Shown: piece after piece, positions 16,695 through 25,735 of the stretch | Layout: every line of letters begins with the position of its first letter | How positions within the stretch are numbered: position 1 is the stretch's first letter | Assembly: GCF_900143065.1 (NCBI RefSeq) | Contig: NZ_FRCX01000007.1 | Location: 186,001-250,000 of the forward strand | Direction: 5' to 3' | Source: Duganella sacchari | Lineage (GTDB): Bacteria; Pseudomonadota; Gammaproteobacteria; Burkholderiales; Burkholderiaceae_D | DNA length: 64,000 nucleotides | Notes under the pieces: model-generated | The model's input: the letters and a program-made list of their open reading frames with translations, nothing else | Database searches by the model: none | What the model was told of the DNA's origin: nothing | Made by a program: the position numbers and the translations under genes

Positions 16695-17141
16695 ATGCAG
16701 CATTTCCAGCATTCCATTCTGATCGACGCCACGCCCGCCACAGTCTATGCCGCGCTGACCACGCTGCATGGCCTGCGCGGCTGGTGGAGCGAGGACTGCG
16801 ACAGCGACGGCGACACCATCCACATGCGCTTCGGCCAGGTCCACAAGGACTTCCGCGTGACGTCCGCGCAGCCGGAGCGCGAGGTGCGCTGGCTGTGCTC
16901 GTCCACGCCCGGCGAGGCGCGTTGCACGGATGAGTGGGTGGGCACCGAACCGGTTTTCCAGCTGCAGTGCGCAGGGCAGGGCACGCGTCTCGATTTTGAA
17001 CACCTGGGCCTGACGCCGGCACTGTCCTGCTATGCCATGTGCGAACAAGGCTGGCACCAATATCTGGAAAGCCTGCGACAATATGCCGTCACGGGCCGCG
17101 GCGCGCCCTATCCACTTGCCACTGCGGAGGCATCAGCATGA
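16695..17141 (+). CDS. SRPBCC (AHSA1-like) domain protein
   Basis: 148 residues of the START/Bet v1-like fold used for binding hydrophobic ligands. It has the typical opening of the family (SILIDATPATVYAALTTLHGLRGWWSEDC) and closes with a C-terminal helix (GWHQYLESLRQYAVTG). ATG 16695 is preceded by GAGGAG. Its stop overlaps the next start (ATGA at 17138-17141). Pairs of AHSA1-like genes with an ArsR gene are common in proteobacteria. The ligand is unknown. Confidence 0.85.
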   Translation: MQHFQHSILIDATPATVYAALTTLHGLRGWWSEDCDSDGDTIHMRFGQVHKDFRVTSAQPEREVRWLCSSTPGEARCTDEWVGTEPVFQLQCAGQGTRLDFEHLGLTPALSCYAMCEQGWHQYLESLRQYAVTGRGAPYPLATAEASA

Positions 17142-17605
17142 ATCAGGCATCCAATACCGACCAGATCGAGCGCAGCATCCTCATCAAGGCATCGGCCGAG
17201 CGCGTCTGGCGTGCGCTATCGACGCCGCAAGAGTTCGGCGCCTGGTTTGGCGTCAAGCTGGAGGGCGAGCAGTTCTCGCCTGGCCATCATGCGCGCGGGC
17301 CGATCACCATTGCTGGCTTTGAGCACGTCATCTTCAACGCCTGGATAGAACGCATGGAGGCGCCATCGCTGCTGTCCTACCGCTGGCATCCCTACGCGAT
17401 TGACGCCGAGGTGGATTACTCGGGCGAGGAGTGCACGCTGGTGACATTCACGCTGCAGCCCAGCGGCGACGGCGCCACCTTGCTGACGGTGGTTGAATCC
17501 GGCTTTGACAAAGTACCGGCGCATCGCCGTGCCGATGCGTTCCACATGAACAGCAAGGGCTGGGAAGGCCAGTTGCGGAATATCGAGCGCTATGTCACCC
17601 AATAA
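17138..17605 (+). CDS. SRPBCC (AHSA1-like) domain protein
   Basis: 155 residues, a second START-like protein: SILIKASAERVWRALSTPQEFGAWFGV at the front, PGHHARGPIT in the middle, and the final helix GWEGQLRNIERYVTQ. Overlaps the previous gene by four bases and the next by 14, so the three are translated as a unit. It is more distant from its neighbour than expected of a recent duplication. Proposed role: binding or shuttling a small hydrophobic molecule under control of the ArsR repressor. Confidence 0.85.
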   Translation: MNQASNTDQIERSILIKASAERVWRALSTPQEFGAWFGVKLEGEQFSPGHHARGPITIAGFEHVIFNAWIERMEAPSLLSYRWHPYAIDAEVDYSGEECTLVTFTLQPSGDGATLLTVVESGFDKVPAHRRADAFHMNSKGWEGQLRNIERYVTQ

Positions 17606-17936
17606 AAATCTGGTTCCTGAAAAGCTGGCGACCGTGTTTGCCGCGCTGGGCGATCCGACGCGGCTGAAGCTGGTTGCCGTGCTGTGTGCGGGCGGGGCGT
17701 TTTCCATTGCCCAGCTCACGGCCGGCACCGACATCAGCCGGCAAGCTGTCACCAAGCATTTGCAGGTGCTGGCCGATGCGGGCGTGGTGGGCGACCTCAA
17801 ACAGGGGCGCGAACGCCTGTGGCAGCTGGAGCCGGATGCCATCGCCGAAGCACAGCAGGCGCTGGCGCGTATCGGCCAGGAGTGGGAACGCCGCCTGGGC
17901 CGGTTGAAAGCGTTGGTGGAGAATTCGCCCGATTAA
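17592..17936 (+). CDS. ArsR-family winged-helix repressor
   Basis: 114 residues with the family opening ALGDPTRLKLVAVL and recognition helix ISRQAVTKHLQVLADAG, followed by the wing VVGDLKQGRERLWQL. There is no metal-binding CxC or ELCVCDL motif, so it belongs to the non-metal subgroup usually found next to SRPBCC genes. It probably represses its own operon through the repeats at 16607-16677. The stop overlaps the end of the convergent TRIC gene by four bases. Confidence 0.9.
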   Translation: MSPNKNLVPEKLATVFAALGDPTRLKLVAVLCAGGAFSIAQLTAGTDISRQAVTKHLQVLADAGVVGDLKQGRERLWQLEPDAIAEAQQALARIGQEWERRLGRLKALVENSPD

Positions 17937-18571
17937 GGCTGCTTGTGGTAGTGGATGTGCATGTCGAACTTCCAGGTCAGCAGCCGCAGCAGTGTGATGG
18001 AGGTGGCGCTGGTCCAGAGGGCGAAGTCGTCGGAGACGTCGGTATATTGCAGGCCAATGTACATCCACGCACCAAAGAAGGCGCAGATGGCGTAGGGTTT
18101 GCCATCGCGGAACACCATCGGCACTTCGTTGCACACGATGTCGCGCAGTACGCCGCCAAAGATGCCGGTAATCACGCCCATCATGGAAGCAATGAAGATA
18201 GGCATATTGGCCGCCAGCGCCTGCGAGGCGCCGGCCACGGCAAACAGGCCGAGGCCGATGGCGTCGGCCACCACAATCACGCGTTCGGAAATGATCTGCT
18301 TCACGGTCCGCATCAGCGGCGTGGCCAGCAGGGCCAGCACGAAGATCAGGATCGCATATTCCTGGTGCATGACCCAGAACAGCGGGCGCTTGTCGAGCAG
18401 GATGTCGCGCAGTGTGCCGCCGCCAAACGCGGCAATGAAGGCCACCGTGAACACCCCCACAATGTCCATGCGTTTGCGGCGCGCTTCCACGAAGCCCGAT
18501 AGCGCGCCCACCAGTATCGCCACGATTTCAATGACGGTGATCAGGGAGACGTGTACCGGAACGTGCTTCAT
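17933..18571 (-). CDS. TRIC-type cation channel (YicG/UPF0126 family)
   Basis: 212 residues with about seven membrane helices arranged as two similar halves. Each half bears the diagnostic glycine-rich turn: FGGGTLRDILL (about 49-59) and FGGVLRDIVC (about 137-146). Bacterial members form trimeric potassium-permeable channels. Located in the inner membrane. Monocistronic, convergent with the ArsR operon. Confidence 0.9.
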   Translation of the reverse strand: MKHVPVHVSLITVIEIVAILVGALSGFVEARRKRMDIVGVFTVAFIAAFGGGTLRDILLDKRPLFWVMHQEYAILIFVLALLATPLMRTVKQIISERVIVVADAIGLGLFAVAGASQALAANMPIFIASMMGVITGIFGGVLRDIVCNEVPMVFRDGKPYAICAFFGAWMYIGLQYTDVSDDFALWTSATSITLLRLLTWKFDMHIHYHKQP

Positions 18572-18643
18572 CTAAGCTTATGGACAAGGTTGCAATGAGC
18601 ATAGGTTAACATGGCGACCCTCAAGTCCGGTAGGGGTGTTGCA

Positions 18644-19546
18644 TCATATTAACGTATTACTGGTCTTAAACAGCAGTTCGCGCACCCAGTGGTGGGCCGG
18701 ATCGTGTTCGCTGCGCGCGTGCCAGGCGGCGATTTTGGTGAAACCGGGGATGGCCAGCGGTGGTTCGAGGATCGCCAGCCCCCGGGTGGTGGCCGCCAGC
18801 TTGCGCGGCACCACGGCGATCAGGTCGCTCACGCGCAAGAAATCCTGCAGGATCAGGAAGCTGGCCACGGACAGCGCAACATGGCGTTCGCGGCCAATCG
18901 CGGCCAGCGCCTTGTCGGTGACGCCGGCAAACGGGCTGCCGCTGTAGGACACCAATGCATGTTCAAGCGCGCAAAAGCGGTCCAGCGACAGCGGGCCGGC
19001 CGCATCGGGGTGGTCGGCGCGCAGCACGCAGACGAAGTCTTCTTCAAACAGCACGCGGGTAGGCAGGTCCGGCGTCGCGCTGGCGGGCGTAATCAGGGCG
19101 AGGTCGATATCGCCGCGCTCCAGTTGCGCGTGCAGGCTGGCTTCCGCCGGCGTGACCACGATGCGGATGCCCGGCGCCTGCCGCCGTATCGCGGACAGCA
19201 AGGGCACCATCACCACGCGCAGGGCGTAGTCGATGGCGGCGATGGTCAGCGTCATGCTGGCGGTGGCCGGATCGAAGCCTTGCGGCCGCAGCATGGATTC
19301 CACTTCCGCCAGCAACTGTTTGACCGGTCCGGCCAGCGCGGCGGCGCGCGGCGTCGGCACCATGCCGCGCTGAGCACGGACGAAGAGCGGATCGTCGAAG
19401 TGTTCGCGCAAGCGGGTCAGGATGCCGCTGACCGCTGGCTGGGTCAATGACAATCGGCTGGCGGCGCCCGTGACGCTGCGTTCGTCCAGCAGGGCATCCA
19501 GCGCCTTGAGCAGGTTGAAGTCGAAGGTTCTGATATCAGCTGGCAT
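18644..19546 (-). CDS. LysR-family transcriptional regulator
   Basis: 300 residues: N-terminal winged helix (LLKALDALLDERSVTGAASRL, then SLTQPAVSGILTRLREHFDDPLFVR) of the NodD-like subgroup, and a periplasmic-binding-like effector domain from about residue 95. Divergent from the old-yellow-enzyme gene with 77 bases between the starts; an inverted repeat in that gap is the probable binding site. It most likely controls that gene and itself; the inducer is unknown. Confidence 0.92.
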   Translation of the reverse strand: MPADIRTFDFNLLKALDALLDERSVTGAASRLSLTQPAVSGILTRLREHFDDPLFVRAQRGMVPTPRAAALAGPVKQLLAEVESMLRPQGFDPATASMTLTIAAIDYALRVVMVPLLSAIRRQAPGIRIVVTPAEASLHAQLERGDIDLALITPASATPDLPTRVLFEEDFVCVLRADHPDAAGPLSLDRFCALEHALVSYSGSPFAGVTDKALAAIGRERHVALSVASFLILQDFLRVSDLIAVVPRKLAATTRGLAILEPPLAIPGFTKIAAWHARSEHDPAHHWVRELLFKTSNTLI

Positions 19547-19598
19547 GATGGTCTGGATAAAAAAGATCGATTGGATTTATTTTAGTCCAGACCGCATC
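19545..19598. promoter_or_regulatory. Inverted repeat between LysR and OYE genes
   Basis: GGTCTGGA (19550-19557) and TCCAGACC (19586-19593) are perfectly complementary and extend outward to ATGATG/CATCAT with a two-base offset. The arms are 28 bases apart, about three helical turns centre to centre, in the divergent promoter region. Probable LysR operator. Confidence 0.55.
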
Positions 19599-19623
19599 AT
19601 GGTGTTCATCGAAAGGAGCCATT

Positions 19624-20718
19624 ATGAGCAATCTATTTACACCATTTACCCTGAAAAGCATCACCCTGCGTAACCGGATCGCCGTGCCGCCGATGTGCCA
19701 GTACAGCGCTGTCGATGGCCTGACGAACGATTGGCACCAGGCCCATTACGCCAGCATCGCGCGCGGCGGTCCGGGGCTGGTGATTGTGGAGGCCACCGCC
19801 GTCGCGCCGGAAGGCCGCATCAGTCCGGGATGCCTGGGCTTGTGGAATGATGCGCAGGCTGCGGGCTTGGCGCGCATCGCGGCGTCGATCAAGGCTGGCG
19901 GCGCGGTGGCGGGCATCCAGCTCGCGCATGCGGGCCGCAAGGCCAGCGCCAACAAGCCGTGGGAGGGCGATGACCATATTCCCGCTGGCGATGTGCGCGG
20001 CTGGGACATCATCGCGCCATCGGCGCTCGCTTATGGCAAGCACCTGCCGAAGGTGCCGCAGGCGATGTCGCTGGAGGATATCGCGCGCGTCAAGGCGGAC
20101 TTTGCCGCCGCTGCGCAGCGCGCGCTGGACGCCGGCTTTGAATGGCTGGAGCTGCACTTTGCGCACGGTTATCTGGCGCAGAGTTTCTTTTCGGTGGCGG
20201 CGAACCAGCGTCAAGACGCGTATGGTGGCAATCTGCAAAACCGCAGCCGGTTTATTCTGGAGACGCTGGCGGCGGTGCGTGCGGTCTGGCCGGAACATCT
20301 GCCGTTGACGGCCCGCTTTGGCGTGGTGGAGTTCGACGGCCGCGACGAGCAGACGCTCAAGGAAGCCATCACCCTGACAAAGGCCATGCGGGAGGGGGGA
20401 CTGGATCTGCTGAATGTGAGCGTCGGTTTTTCAACGCCGGACGCGAATATTCCATGGGGATCGGCGTTCCTGGCGCCGTATGCCGAGCGTGTGCGCCGCG
20501 AGGCTGGTTTGCCGGTGGCGTCCTCGTGGGGCATCGACGATCCGCATGTGGCCGAGCGTGTGGTGGCGGATGGGCAGATGGATCTGGTGATGGTGGGCCG
20601 CGCCTTCCTGGCGAATCCGCACTACGCCTATCACGCGGCGTTGGCACTGAAGAAAGAGCGGCCGTCGTGGACGCTGCCAGCGCCGTATGCGCACTGGCTG
20701 GAGCGCTACCAGCGCTGA
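19624..20718 (+). CDS. Old-yellow-enzyme family NAD(P)H:flavin oxidoreductase (YqjM-like)
   Basis: 364-residue FMN barrel enzyme that reduces activated alkenes such as enones. C25 and Y27 (PPMCQYSA) are the residues typical of the YqjM/thermophilic-like class, and H178/H181 in LHFAHGYLAQSFFS replace the usual HAAHGYL. YGGNLQNRSRF binds FMN. ATG 19624 is preceded by AAAGGAG. Divergent from a LysR regulator, so probably induced by an electrophile; natural substrate unknown. Confidence 0.92.
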   Translation: MSNLFTPFTLKSITLRNRIAVPPMCQYSAVDGLTNDWHQAHYASIARGGPGLVIVEATAVAPEGRISPGCLGLWNDAQAAGLARIAASIKAGGAVAGIQLAHAGRKASANKPWEGDDHIPAGDVRGWDIIAPSALAYGKHLPKVPQAMSLEDIARVKADFAAAAQRALDAGFEWLELHFAHGYLAQSFFSVAANQRQDAYGGNLQNRSRFILETLAAVRAVWPEHLPLTARFGVVEFDGRDEQTLKEAITLTKAMREGGLDLLNVSVGFSTPDANIPWGSAFLAPYAERVRREAGLPVASSWGIDDPHVAERVVADGQMDLVMVGRAFLANPHYAYHAALALKKERPSWTLPAPYAHWLERYQR

Positions 20719-20735
20719 ACCCCACCACCGTATGA

Positions 20736-20765
20736 GGGGTCTGACCCCGTACGGGGTCAGACCCC
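20736..20765. repeat. 30-bp perfect palindrome
   Basis: GGGGTCTGACCCC-GTAC-GGGGTCAGACCCC: two 13-base arms around GTAC, itself palindromic. Sits between the convergent OYE and Smr genes (17 bases after one stop, 21 before the other). Could act as a bidirectional terminator or be a copy of a dispersed intergenic palindromic repeat. Only this copy is in the window. Confidence 0.8.
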
Positions 20766-20786
20766 GCGACTGATCGCCGTGCGGGT

Positions 20787-21449
20787 TTAGCGCGTAGGCT
20801 GGAGGGCGGCGCGCAGCAAAACGATCAAAGCGCCTTCGCCCCCTTCATTGTTGCGCGCCTGGCAGAAGGCGACCACGCCTTTTTGCACCAGCCAGCTGTG
20901 CACCATGGATTTCAGCACCGGCTCCTGGCCGCGCGAACCAAAGCCGCGGCCATGGATCACGCACACGCAGCGGTGGTTGCGCTGCTGCGCCTTGGTCAGG
21001 AAGTCACCCAGCGCATCGCGCGCCTGGTCGCGGTTCATGCCGTGCAGGTCCAGCTCGTCCTGCACCGGCCAGTGGCCCTTGCGCATTTTCTTCATTACAT
21101 CCGGACCTACGCCCGGCGCCGAGTAGTTCAGCGCCGGATCGTCTTCCAGATAATGATCGACTTCAAACAGATCGGACAGCGACTCGCGCATGACGGCGGC
21201 GTCATCCTCGGCCTGGGTCAGCTTGCGGGCTGGCGCGGCGGCGGGGGCGGCCGACTTGGCCGTGGTCTGCGGCACGTAGCGGTCCGACACCGGCATGCGC
21301 TTCACGCCACCCAGCGCGGTCTGGAAGATATTGGCTTCCACCACCTGCTTTTTCTCCTGTTTGACGCGCTCCTTCTCGGCGGCGGCGCGCGTCTCAGCCT
21401 GCTCCTTGAGCTGCTTGCCCAACGATTTCAGGTCTGCGAAGTCTTTCAT
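20787..21449 (-). CDS. Smr-domain protein
   Basis: 220 residues. The first half is charged and coiled-coil-like (KQLKEQAETRAAAEKERVKQ) and followed by an Ala-rich linker. The C-terminal Smr domain (about 130-215) has LDLHGMNRDQARDAL and VCVIHGRGFGS, the family's LDLHG and HGxG motifs. Smr domains act on DNA or RNA, often as endonucleases. Five bases separate it from the trxB stop on the same strand, so the two form an operon. Confidence 0.9.
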   Translation of the reverse strand: MKDFADLKSLGKQLKEQAETRAAAEKERVKQEKKQVVEANIFQTALGGVKRMPVSDRYVPQTTAKSAAPAAAPARKLTQAEDDAAVMRESLSDLFEVDHYLEDDPALNYSAPGVGPDVMKKMRKGHWPVQDELDLHGMNRDQARDALGDFLTKAQQRNHRCVCVIHGRGFGSRGQEPVLKSMVHSWLVQKGVVAFCQARNNEGGEGALIVLLRAALQPTR

Positions 21450-21454
21450 TGCAA

Positions 21455-22408
21455 TTACTCCTGACCTTCGAGGTAGCGCTGGGCGTCCAGTGCGGCCATG
21501 CAGCCGGTGCCGGCGCTGGTGATCGCCTGGCGGTAGATGTGGTCCTGCACGTCGCCGGCCGCAAACACGCCCGGTACGCTGGTGGCGGTGGCCATGCCTT
21601 CGGTGCCGGTCTTGGTCTTGATGTAGCCGTTGTGCATGTCCAGCTGGCCTTCGAAGATGCCGGTGTTGGGCTTGTGGCCAATCGCCACGAACAGGCCGTG
21701 CACCGAGACGTCGGTGATGGCGCCGCTTTCGGTCGACTGGATCTTCACGCCGGTGACGCCGCCGTCATCGCCGACCACTTCGTGCAGGGTGTGGTTGTAC
21801 TTGATCTCGATCTTGCCTTCGGCAACCTTGGCGTTCAGGCGGTCGATCAGGATGGCTTCGGCACGGAACTTGTCGCGGCGGTGGATCAGCGTGACCTTGG
21901 TGGCGATGTTGGACAGGTACAGTGCTTCTTCCACGGCGGTGTTGCCGCCGCCGACCACGGCCACTTGCTGGCCACGGTAGAAGAAACCGTCGCAGGTGGC
22001 GCAGGCAGATACGCCCTTGCCCATGAACGCGGTTTCCGACGGCAGGCCCAGGTACTGCGCCGAGGCGCCGGTGGCGATAATTAGCGTATCGCAGGTGTAC
22101 TCGTGGCTGTCGCCGATCAGGCGGATCGGTTTTTCCTGCAACTTCACGGTATGGATGTGGTCAAACACGATGTCGGTGTTGAAACGCTCGGCGTGCTGCA
22201 GGAAACGCTGCATCAGGTCCGGGCCTTGCACGCCCATCGGGTCGGCTGGCCAGTTTTCGACGTCGGTGGTGGTCATCAGCTGGCCGCCTTGCTCGACACC
22301 CGTTACCAGCATGGGCTTCAGATTGGCGCGGGCGGCGTAGATGGCGGCGCTGTAGCCGGCAGGGCCGGAACCGAGGATCAATACGCGGGCGTGTTTAGGA
22401 GTGGTCAT
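21455..22408 (-). CDS. trxB: Thioredoxin reductase
   Basis: 317-residue FAD enzyme that passes electrons from NADPH to thioredoxin. FAD-binding GSGPAGYSAAIYAAR is at about 13-27, the redox pair is CATC (C136, C139), the NADPH motif is GGGNTAVEEALYLS and the C-terminal FAD contact is GVFAAGDVQD. Length and motif positions match the low-molecular-weight bacterial enzyme. Divergent from ftsK; Smr gene follows in the operon. Confidence 0.97.
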   Translation of the reverse strand: MTTPKHARVLILGSGPAGYSAAIYAARANLKPMLVTGVEQGGQLMTTTDVENWPADPMGVQGPDLMQRFLQHAERFNTDIVFDHIHTVKLQEKPIRLIGDSHEYTCDTLIIATGASAQYLGLPSETAFMGKGVSACATCDGFFYRGQQVAVVGGGNTAVEEALYLSNIATKVTLIHRRDKFRAEAILIDRLNAKVAEGKIEIKYNHTLHEVVGDDGGVTGVKIQSTESGAITDVSVHGLFVAIGHKPNTGIFEGQLDMHNGYIKTKTGTEGMATATSVPGVFAAGDVQDHIYRQAITSAGTGCMAALDAQRYLEGQE

Positions 22409-22620
22409 GGCAGGCTTCTTAATATGTTGGATTAATCCGAATGTGGGGGCGCACGCAAGGGCAGCAAGGGGATGCCGCTATTGCAATTGCGCAAGCAATA
22501 CAAGATTATAGAGCAAGCAGGGAATCAGGACGAATCGTGGGGCCGGATGTTGCCCTTATGCCTTAGAATACCGGTATAGGAATATTTCCTGACCGCTAAC
22601 ATTGCAACACCTTGATACCT

Positions 22621-25026
22621 ATGAGCAGTAAAAAAGTTCAGGAACGCGCGCCGCGATCCAACGCGGCCGGCGCTTCCTCCCCATCTGGCTACACCCGGAC
22701 GCCGACCGAGCGCCAACCTTTGCCCAACCGGCTGGTACGGCTGCTGTCCGAAGCGCGCTGGCTGGCGCTGGCCGTGCTGGGCGTGTACTTTGTCCTGATC
22801 CTGGCCAGTTACAGCAAGATGGATCCGGGCTGGTCGCACGAGACGCTGGTGCCGCAGGTGCATAACCTGGGCGGCCGCGCGGGCGCCTGGCTGTCCGATC
22901 TGCTGTTGTATATTTTTGGCATCTCCGCCTGGTGGTGGGCATTTTGCCTGCTGCGCGTGGTATGGAAGGGCTATCGCGGCCTGACCCACAAATATGTGCT
23001 GTCGACCGAGCCGGAGCCCGAGCATGCCCAGGAAGGGCTGATCCGCGCCATCGGCTTTGTGCTGCTGTTCATTGGCAGCGTGGGGCTGGAGTACCTGCGC
23101 CTGCGCACCTTGACCAGCCATGCCCAGCTGCCGCGCAGCTCGGGCGGCGTGCTGGGCGAGCTGATCGGCCATTCGACCCACGTTGCATTTGGCTTTACCG
23201 GCGCCACGTTGCTGCTGTTGCTGCTGTTTGGCCTGGGCTTCAGCCTGTTCTTCCATGTGTCGTGGATGGCGGTGGCCGAGCGCATTGGCGGCGGTGTCGA
23301 GAACGCGATTGACTGGTTCGTGCAGCGCTATCAGTACCGTGAGGACCGTCGCCAGGGTGAAGTGGCTGCCGTCAAGCGCGAAGAGGTGGTGGTGCATGAG
23401 CGCGCCAAGCACGTGGAGAAGCATCCGGTGGCCGCGCCGACCATCAAGGTCGAGCCGCAGGTGGTCACCGTGGTCAAGTCCGAGCGCGTGGAGAAGGAGC
23501 GCCAGGCCAACCTGTTCCAGGACTTGCCGGCTGGCGATGGCCACCTGCCGGCGCTGTCGCTGCTGGATGAGGCGGCCGAGACGCAGGAAACCATCCCGAT
23601 TGAAACGCTGGAATTCACCAGCCGCCTGATCGAGAAGAAGCTGTCGGACTTTGGCGTCGAAGCCAAGGTGGTGGCGGCTTATCCCGGCCCGGTGGTGACG
23701 CGCTACGAGATTGAACCGGCGACCGGCGTCAAGGGCAGCCAGATCGTCAATCTGGCGCGCGACCTGGCGCGTTCGCTGTCGCTGACCTCGATCCGCGTGG
23801 TGGAGACCATCCCGGGCAAGAACTATATGGCGCTGGAGCTGCCAAATCCGAAGCGCCAGATCGTGCGCCTGAGCGAGATCGTCGGCTCCAAGGTCTACAA
23901 CGACAACGCTTCGCCGCTGACGGTGGCGCTGGGCAAGGACATCGCTGGCAAGCCGGTGGTGGCCGATCTGGCCAAGATGCCGCACTTGCTGGTGGCAGGT
24001 ACCACCGGTTCCGGTAAATCGGTGGGGATTAACGCGACCATCCTGTCGCTGCTGTACAAGTCCGACCCGCGCGATGTCCGCATGATCCTGATTGACCCGA
24101 AAATGCTGGAGATGTCGGTGTATGAAGGCATTCCGCACTTGCTGGCGCCGGTGGTCACCGATATGCGCCAGGCCGGCCATGCGCTGAACTGGGCGGTCAA
24201 CGAGATGGAGCGCCGCTACAAGCTGATGTCCAAACTTGGCGTGCGTAACCTGGCGGGTTACAACGCCAAGATCGCTGAAGCCAAGAAGAAGGAAGAACAC
24301 ATCCCGAATCCGTTCAGCCTGACGCCGGATTCGCCGGAGCCGCTGGAAAAACTGCCGACCATCGTCATCATCATCGACGAGCTGGCCGACCTGATGATGG
24401 TGGTCGGCAAGAAGGTGGAAGAACTGATCGCCCGTATCGCGCAGAAAGCCCGTGCGGCCGGCCTGCACTTGATTCTGGCAACGCAGCGCCCATCTGTAGA
24501 TGTGATTACCGGCCTGATCAAGGCGAACATCCCGACCCGTATCGCGTTCCAGGTCTCGTCGAAGATCGACTCGCGTACGATTCTGGACCAGATGGGCGCG
24601 GAGGCGCTGCTGGGCATGGGTGACATGCTGTACATGCCGCCGGGTACCGGTCTGCCAGTGCGGGTGCACGGTGCATTCGTGTCGGATGACGAGGTGCACC
24701 GCGTGGTCAAGCATTTGAAAACCACGGGCGAACCGGACTATATCGACGGCATCCTGGAAGGCGGCACGCTGGAAGGTGAGGGCGGCGGCGCTGACGGTGC
24801 GCCTGCCGGTGAAGGTGGCGGCGAGGCCGATCCGATGTACGACCAGGCGGTGCAGGTGGTGCTGAAAAACCGCCGTGCCTCAATCTCGCTGGTGCAGCGC
24901 CATCTGCGCATCGGCTACAACCGCGCGGCGCGCCTGCTGGAACAAATGGAAAATAGCGGGGTGGTTTCACCCATGCAGTCGAACGGTAACCGTGAGATTC
25001 TCGCTCCGGTCGCCAGTGCAGAATAA
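22621..25026 (+). CDS. ftsK: DNA translocase FtsK
   Basis: 801-residue septal motor that moves chromosome termini toward XerCD sites before division. Four membrane helices lie in the first 200 residues, then a fairly short linker, then the motor. Walker A GTTGSGKS is at about 460, Walker B is IVIIIDELADLMM, and the C-terminal gamma winged helix (QAVQVVLKNRRASISLVQRH to GVVSPM) reads KOPS sites. ATG 22621 was chosen; TTG 22612 is also in frame. Shorter than enterobacterial FtsK, as usual in betaproteobacteria. The lolA start follows 13 bases after the stop. Confidence 0.96.
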   Translation: MSSKKVQERAPRSNAAGASSPSGYTRTPTERQPLPNRLVRLLSEARWLALAVLGVYFVLILASYSKMDPGWSHETLVPQVHNLGGRAGAWLSDLLLYIFGISAWWWAFCLLRVVWKGYRGLTHKYVLSTEPEPEHAQEGLIRAIGFVLLFIGSVGLEYLRLRTLTSHAQLPRSSGGVLGELIGHSTHVAFGFTGATLLLLLLFGLGFSLFFHVSWMAVAERIGGGVENAIDWFVQRYQYREDRRQGEVAAVKREEVVVHERAKHVEKHPVAAPTIKVEPQVVTVVKSERVEKERQANLFQDLPAGDGHLPALSLLDEAAETQETIPIETLEFTSRLIEKKLSDFGVEAKVVAAYPGPVVTRYEIEPATGVKGSQIVNLARDLARSLSLTSIRVVETIPGKNYMALELPNPKRQIVRLSEIVGSKVYNDNASPLTVALGKDIAGKPVVADLAKMPHLLVAGTTGSGKSVGINATILSLLYKSDPRDVRMILIDPKMLEMSVYEGIPHLLAPVVTDMRQAGHALNWAVNEMERRYKLMSKLGVRNLAGYNAKIAEAKKKEEHIPNPFSLTPDSPEPLEKLPTIVIIIDELADLMMVVGKKVEELIARIAQKARAAGLHLILATQRPSVDVITGLIKANIPTRIAFQVSSKIDSRTILDQMGAEALLGMGDMLYMPPGTGLPVRVHGAFVSDDEVHRVVKHLKTTGEPDYIDGILEGGTLEGEGGGADGAPAGEGGGEADPMYDQAVQVVLKNRRASISLVQRHLRIGYNRAARLLEQMENSGVVSPMQSNGNREILAPVASAE

Positions 25027-25039
25027 AAGGATAAACTGT

Positions 25040-25672
25040 ATGACTCGTTTTAAATCGTTGAGCGTGGTGACCGCAGGCTTGCTGCTGGCAGGCGTTGCGC
25101 ATGCGAGCGCGCTGGAGCAGTTCAAGTCCTTTGTCTCGTCCACCAAGGCAGCCAAGGGGGAATTCACCCAGCGCCAGGTGAAGAGCACCAATGGCGAGAC
25201 GCCGAAAATCTCGAACGCGGCCAGTGGCTCGTTCGTGTTTGCGCGCCCGGGCAAATTCATCTGGACGTACTCGAAGCCCTACGAGCAGGTGCTGCAAGCC
25301 GATGGCGACCAGCTGTTCATCTTCGACAAGGACCTGAACCAGGTCACCGTGAAGAAGCTCGGTGATGCGCTGGGCTCGTCCCCAGCGGCGATCCTGTTCG
25401 GCAGCAATGACCTGGAAAAGAACTTCACGCTGTCCGAAGGCGGCACGCGCGATGGCATGGAGTGGTTGAAAGCCGTGCCGAAAGCCAAGGACACCAGCTT
25501 CGAACAGATCAACATTGGCCTGCGCAACGGCTTGCCGGAAGCAATGGAACTCAAGGATTCCTTCGGCCAGACCTCGGTGCTCAAGCTCAGCAAGATCGAG
25601 AAAAATCCGGCGCTGAGTGCCACGAGTTTTAAATTCGTCATCCCCAAGGGCGCAGACGTATTCAATAATTGA
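25040..25672 (+). CDS. lolA: Outer-membrane lipoprotein carrier protein LolA
   Basis: 210-residue periplasmic chaperone that takes lipoproteins from LolCDE to LolB. The signal peptide spans residues 1-22 (MTRFKSLSVV..., cleavage after AHA). The mature part begins ALEQFKSFVSSTKAAKGEF and contains the family's GSFVFARPGKFIWTYSKPYEQ region and a QLFIFDKDLNQVTV strand. Start 25040 fits AAAGGAT and the signal peptide. Transcribed with ftsK; the ftsK-lolA-rarA order is common in this class. Confidence 0.93.
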   Translation: MTRFKSLSVVTAGLLLAGVAHASALEQFKSFVSSTKAAKGEFTQRQVKSTNGETPKISNAASGSFVFARPGKFIWTYSKPYEQVLQADGDQLFIFDKDLNQVTVKKLGDALGSSPAAILFGSNDLEKNFTLSEGGTRDGMEWLKAVPKAKDTSFEQINIGLRNGLPEAMELKDSFGQTSVLKLSKIEKNPALSATSFKFVIPKGADVFNN

Positions 25673-25693
25673 CCCGTTAATCACGGGGGTATG

Positions 25694-25724
25694 ACGCCGC
25701 AGCCGTGTGCGCTGCGGCGTTTTC
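25694..25724 (+). terminator. Hairpin after lolA
   Basis: ACGCCGCAGC / GCTGCGGCGT, a perfect 10-bp stem with a 7-base loop followed by TTT. It ends 12 bases before the rarA start, so it may attenuate rather than fully stop transcription. Confidence 0.7.
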
Positions 25725-25735
25725 CATTCAAGAAC

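Noticed and set aside
25691..25735. Upstream ATG for rarA
   Set aside because: It lies in the lolA terminator hairpin and adds a leader not typical of RarA.
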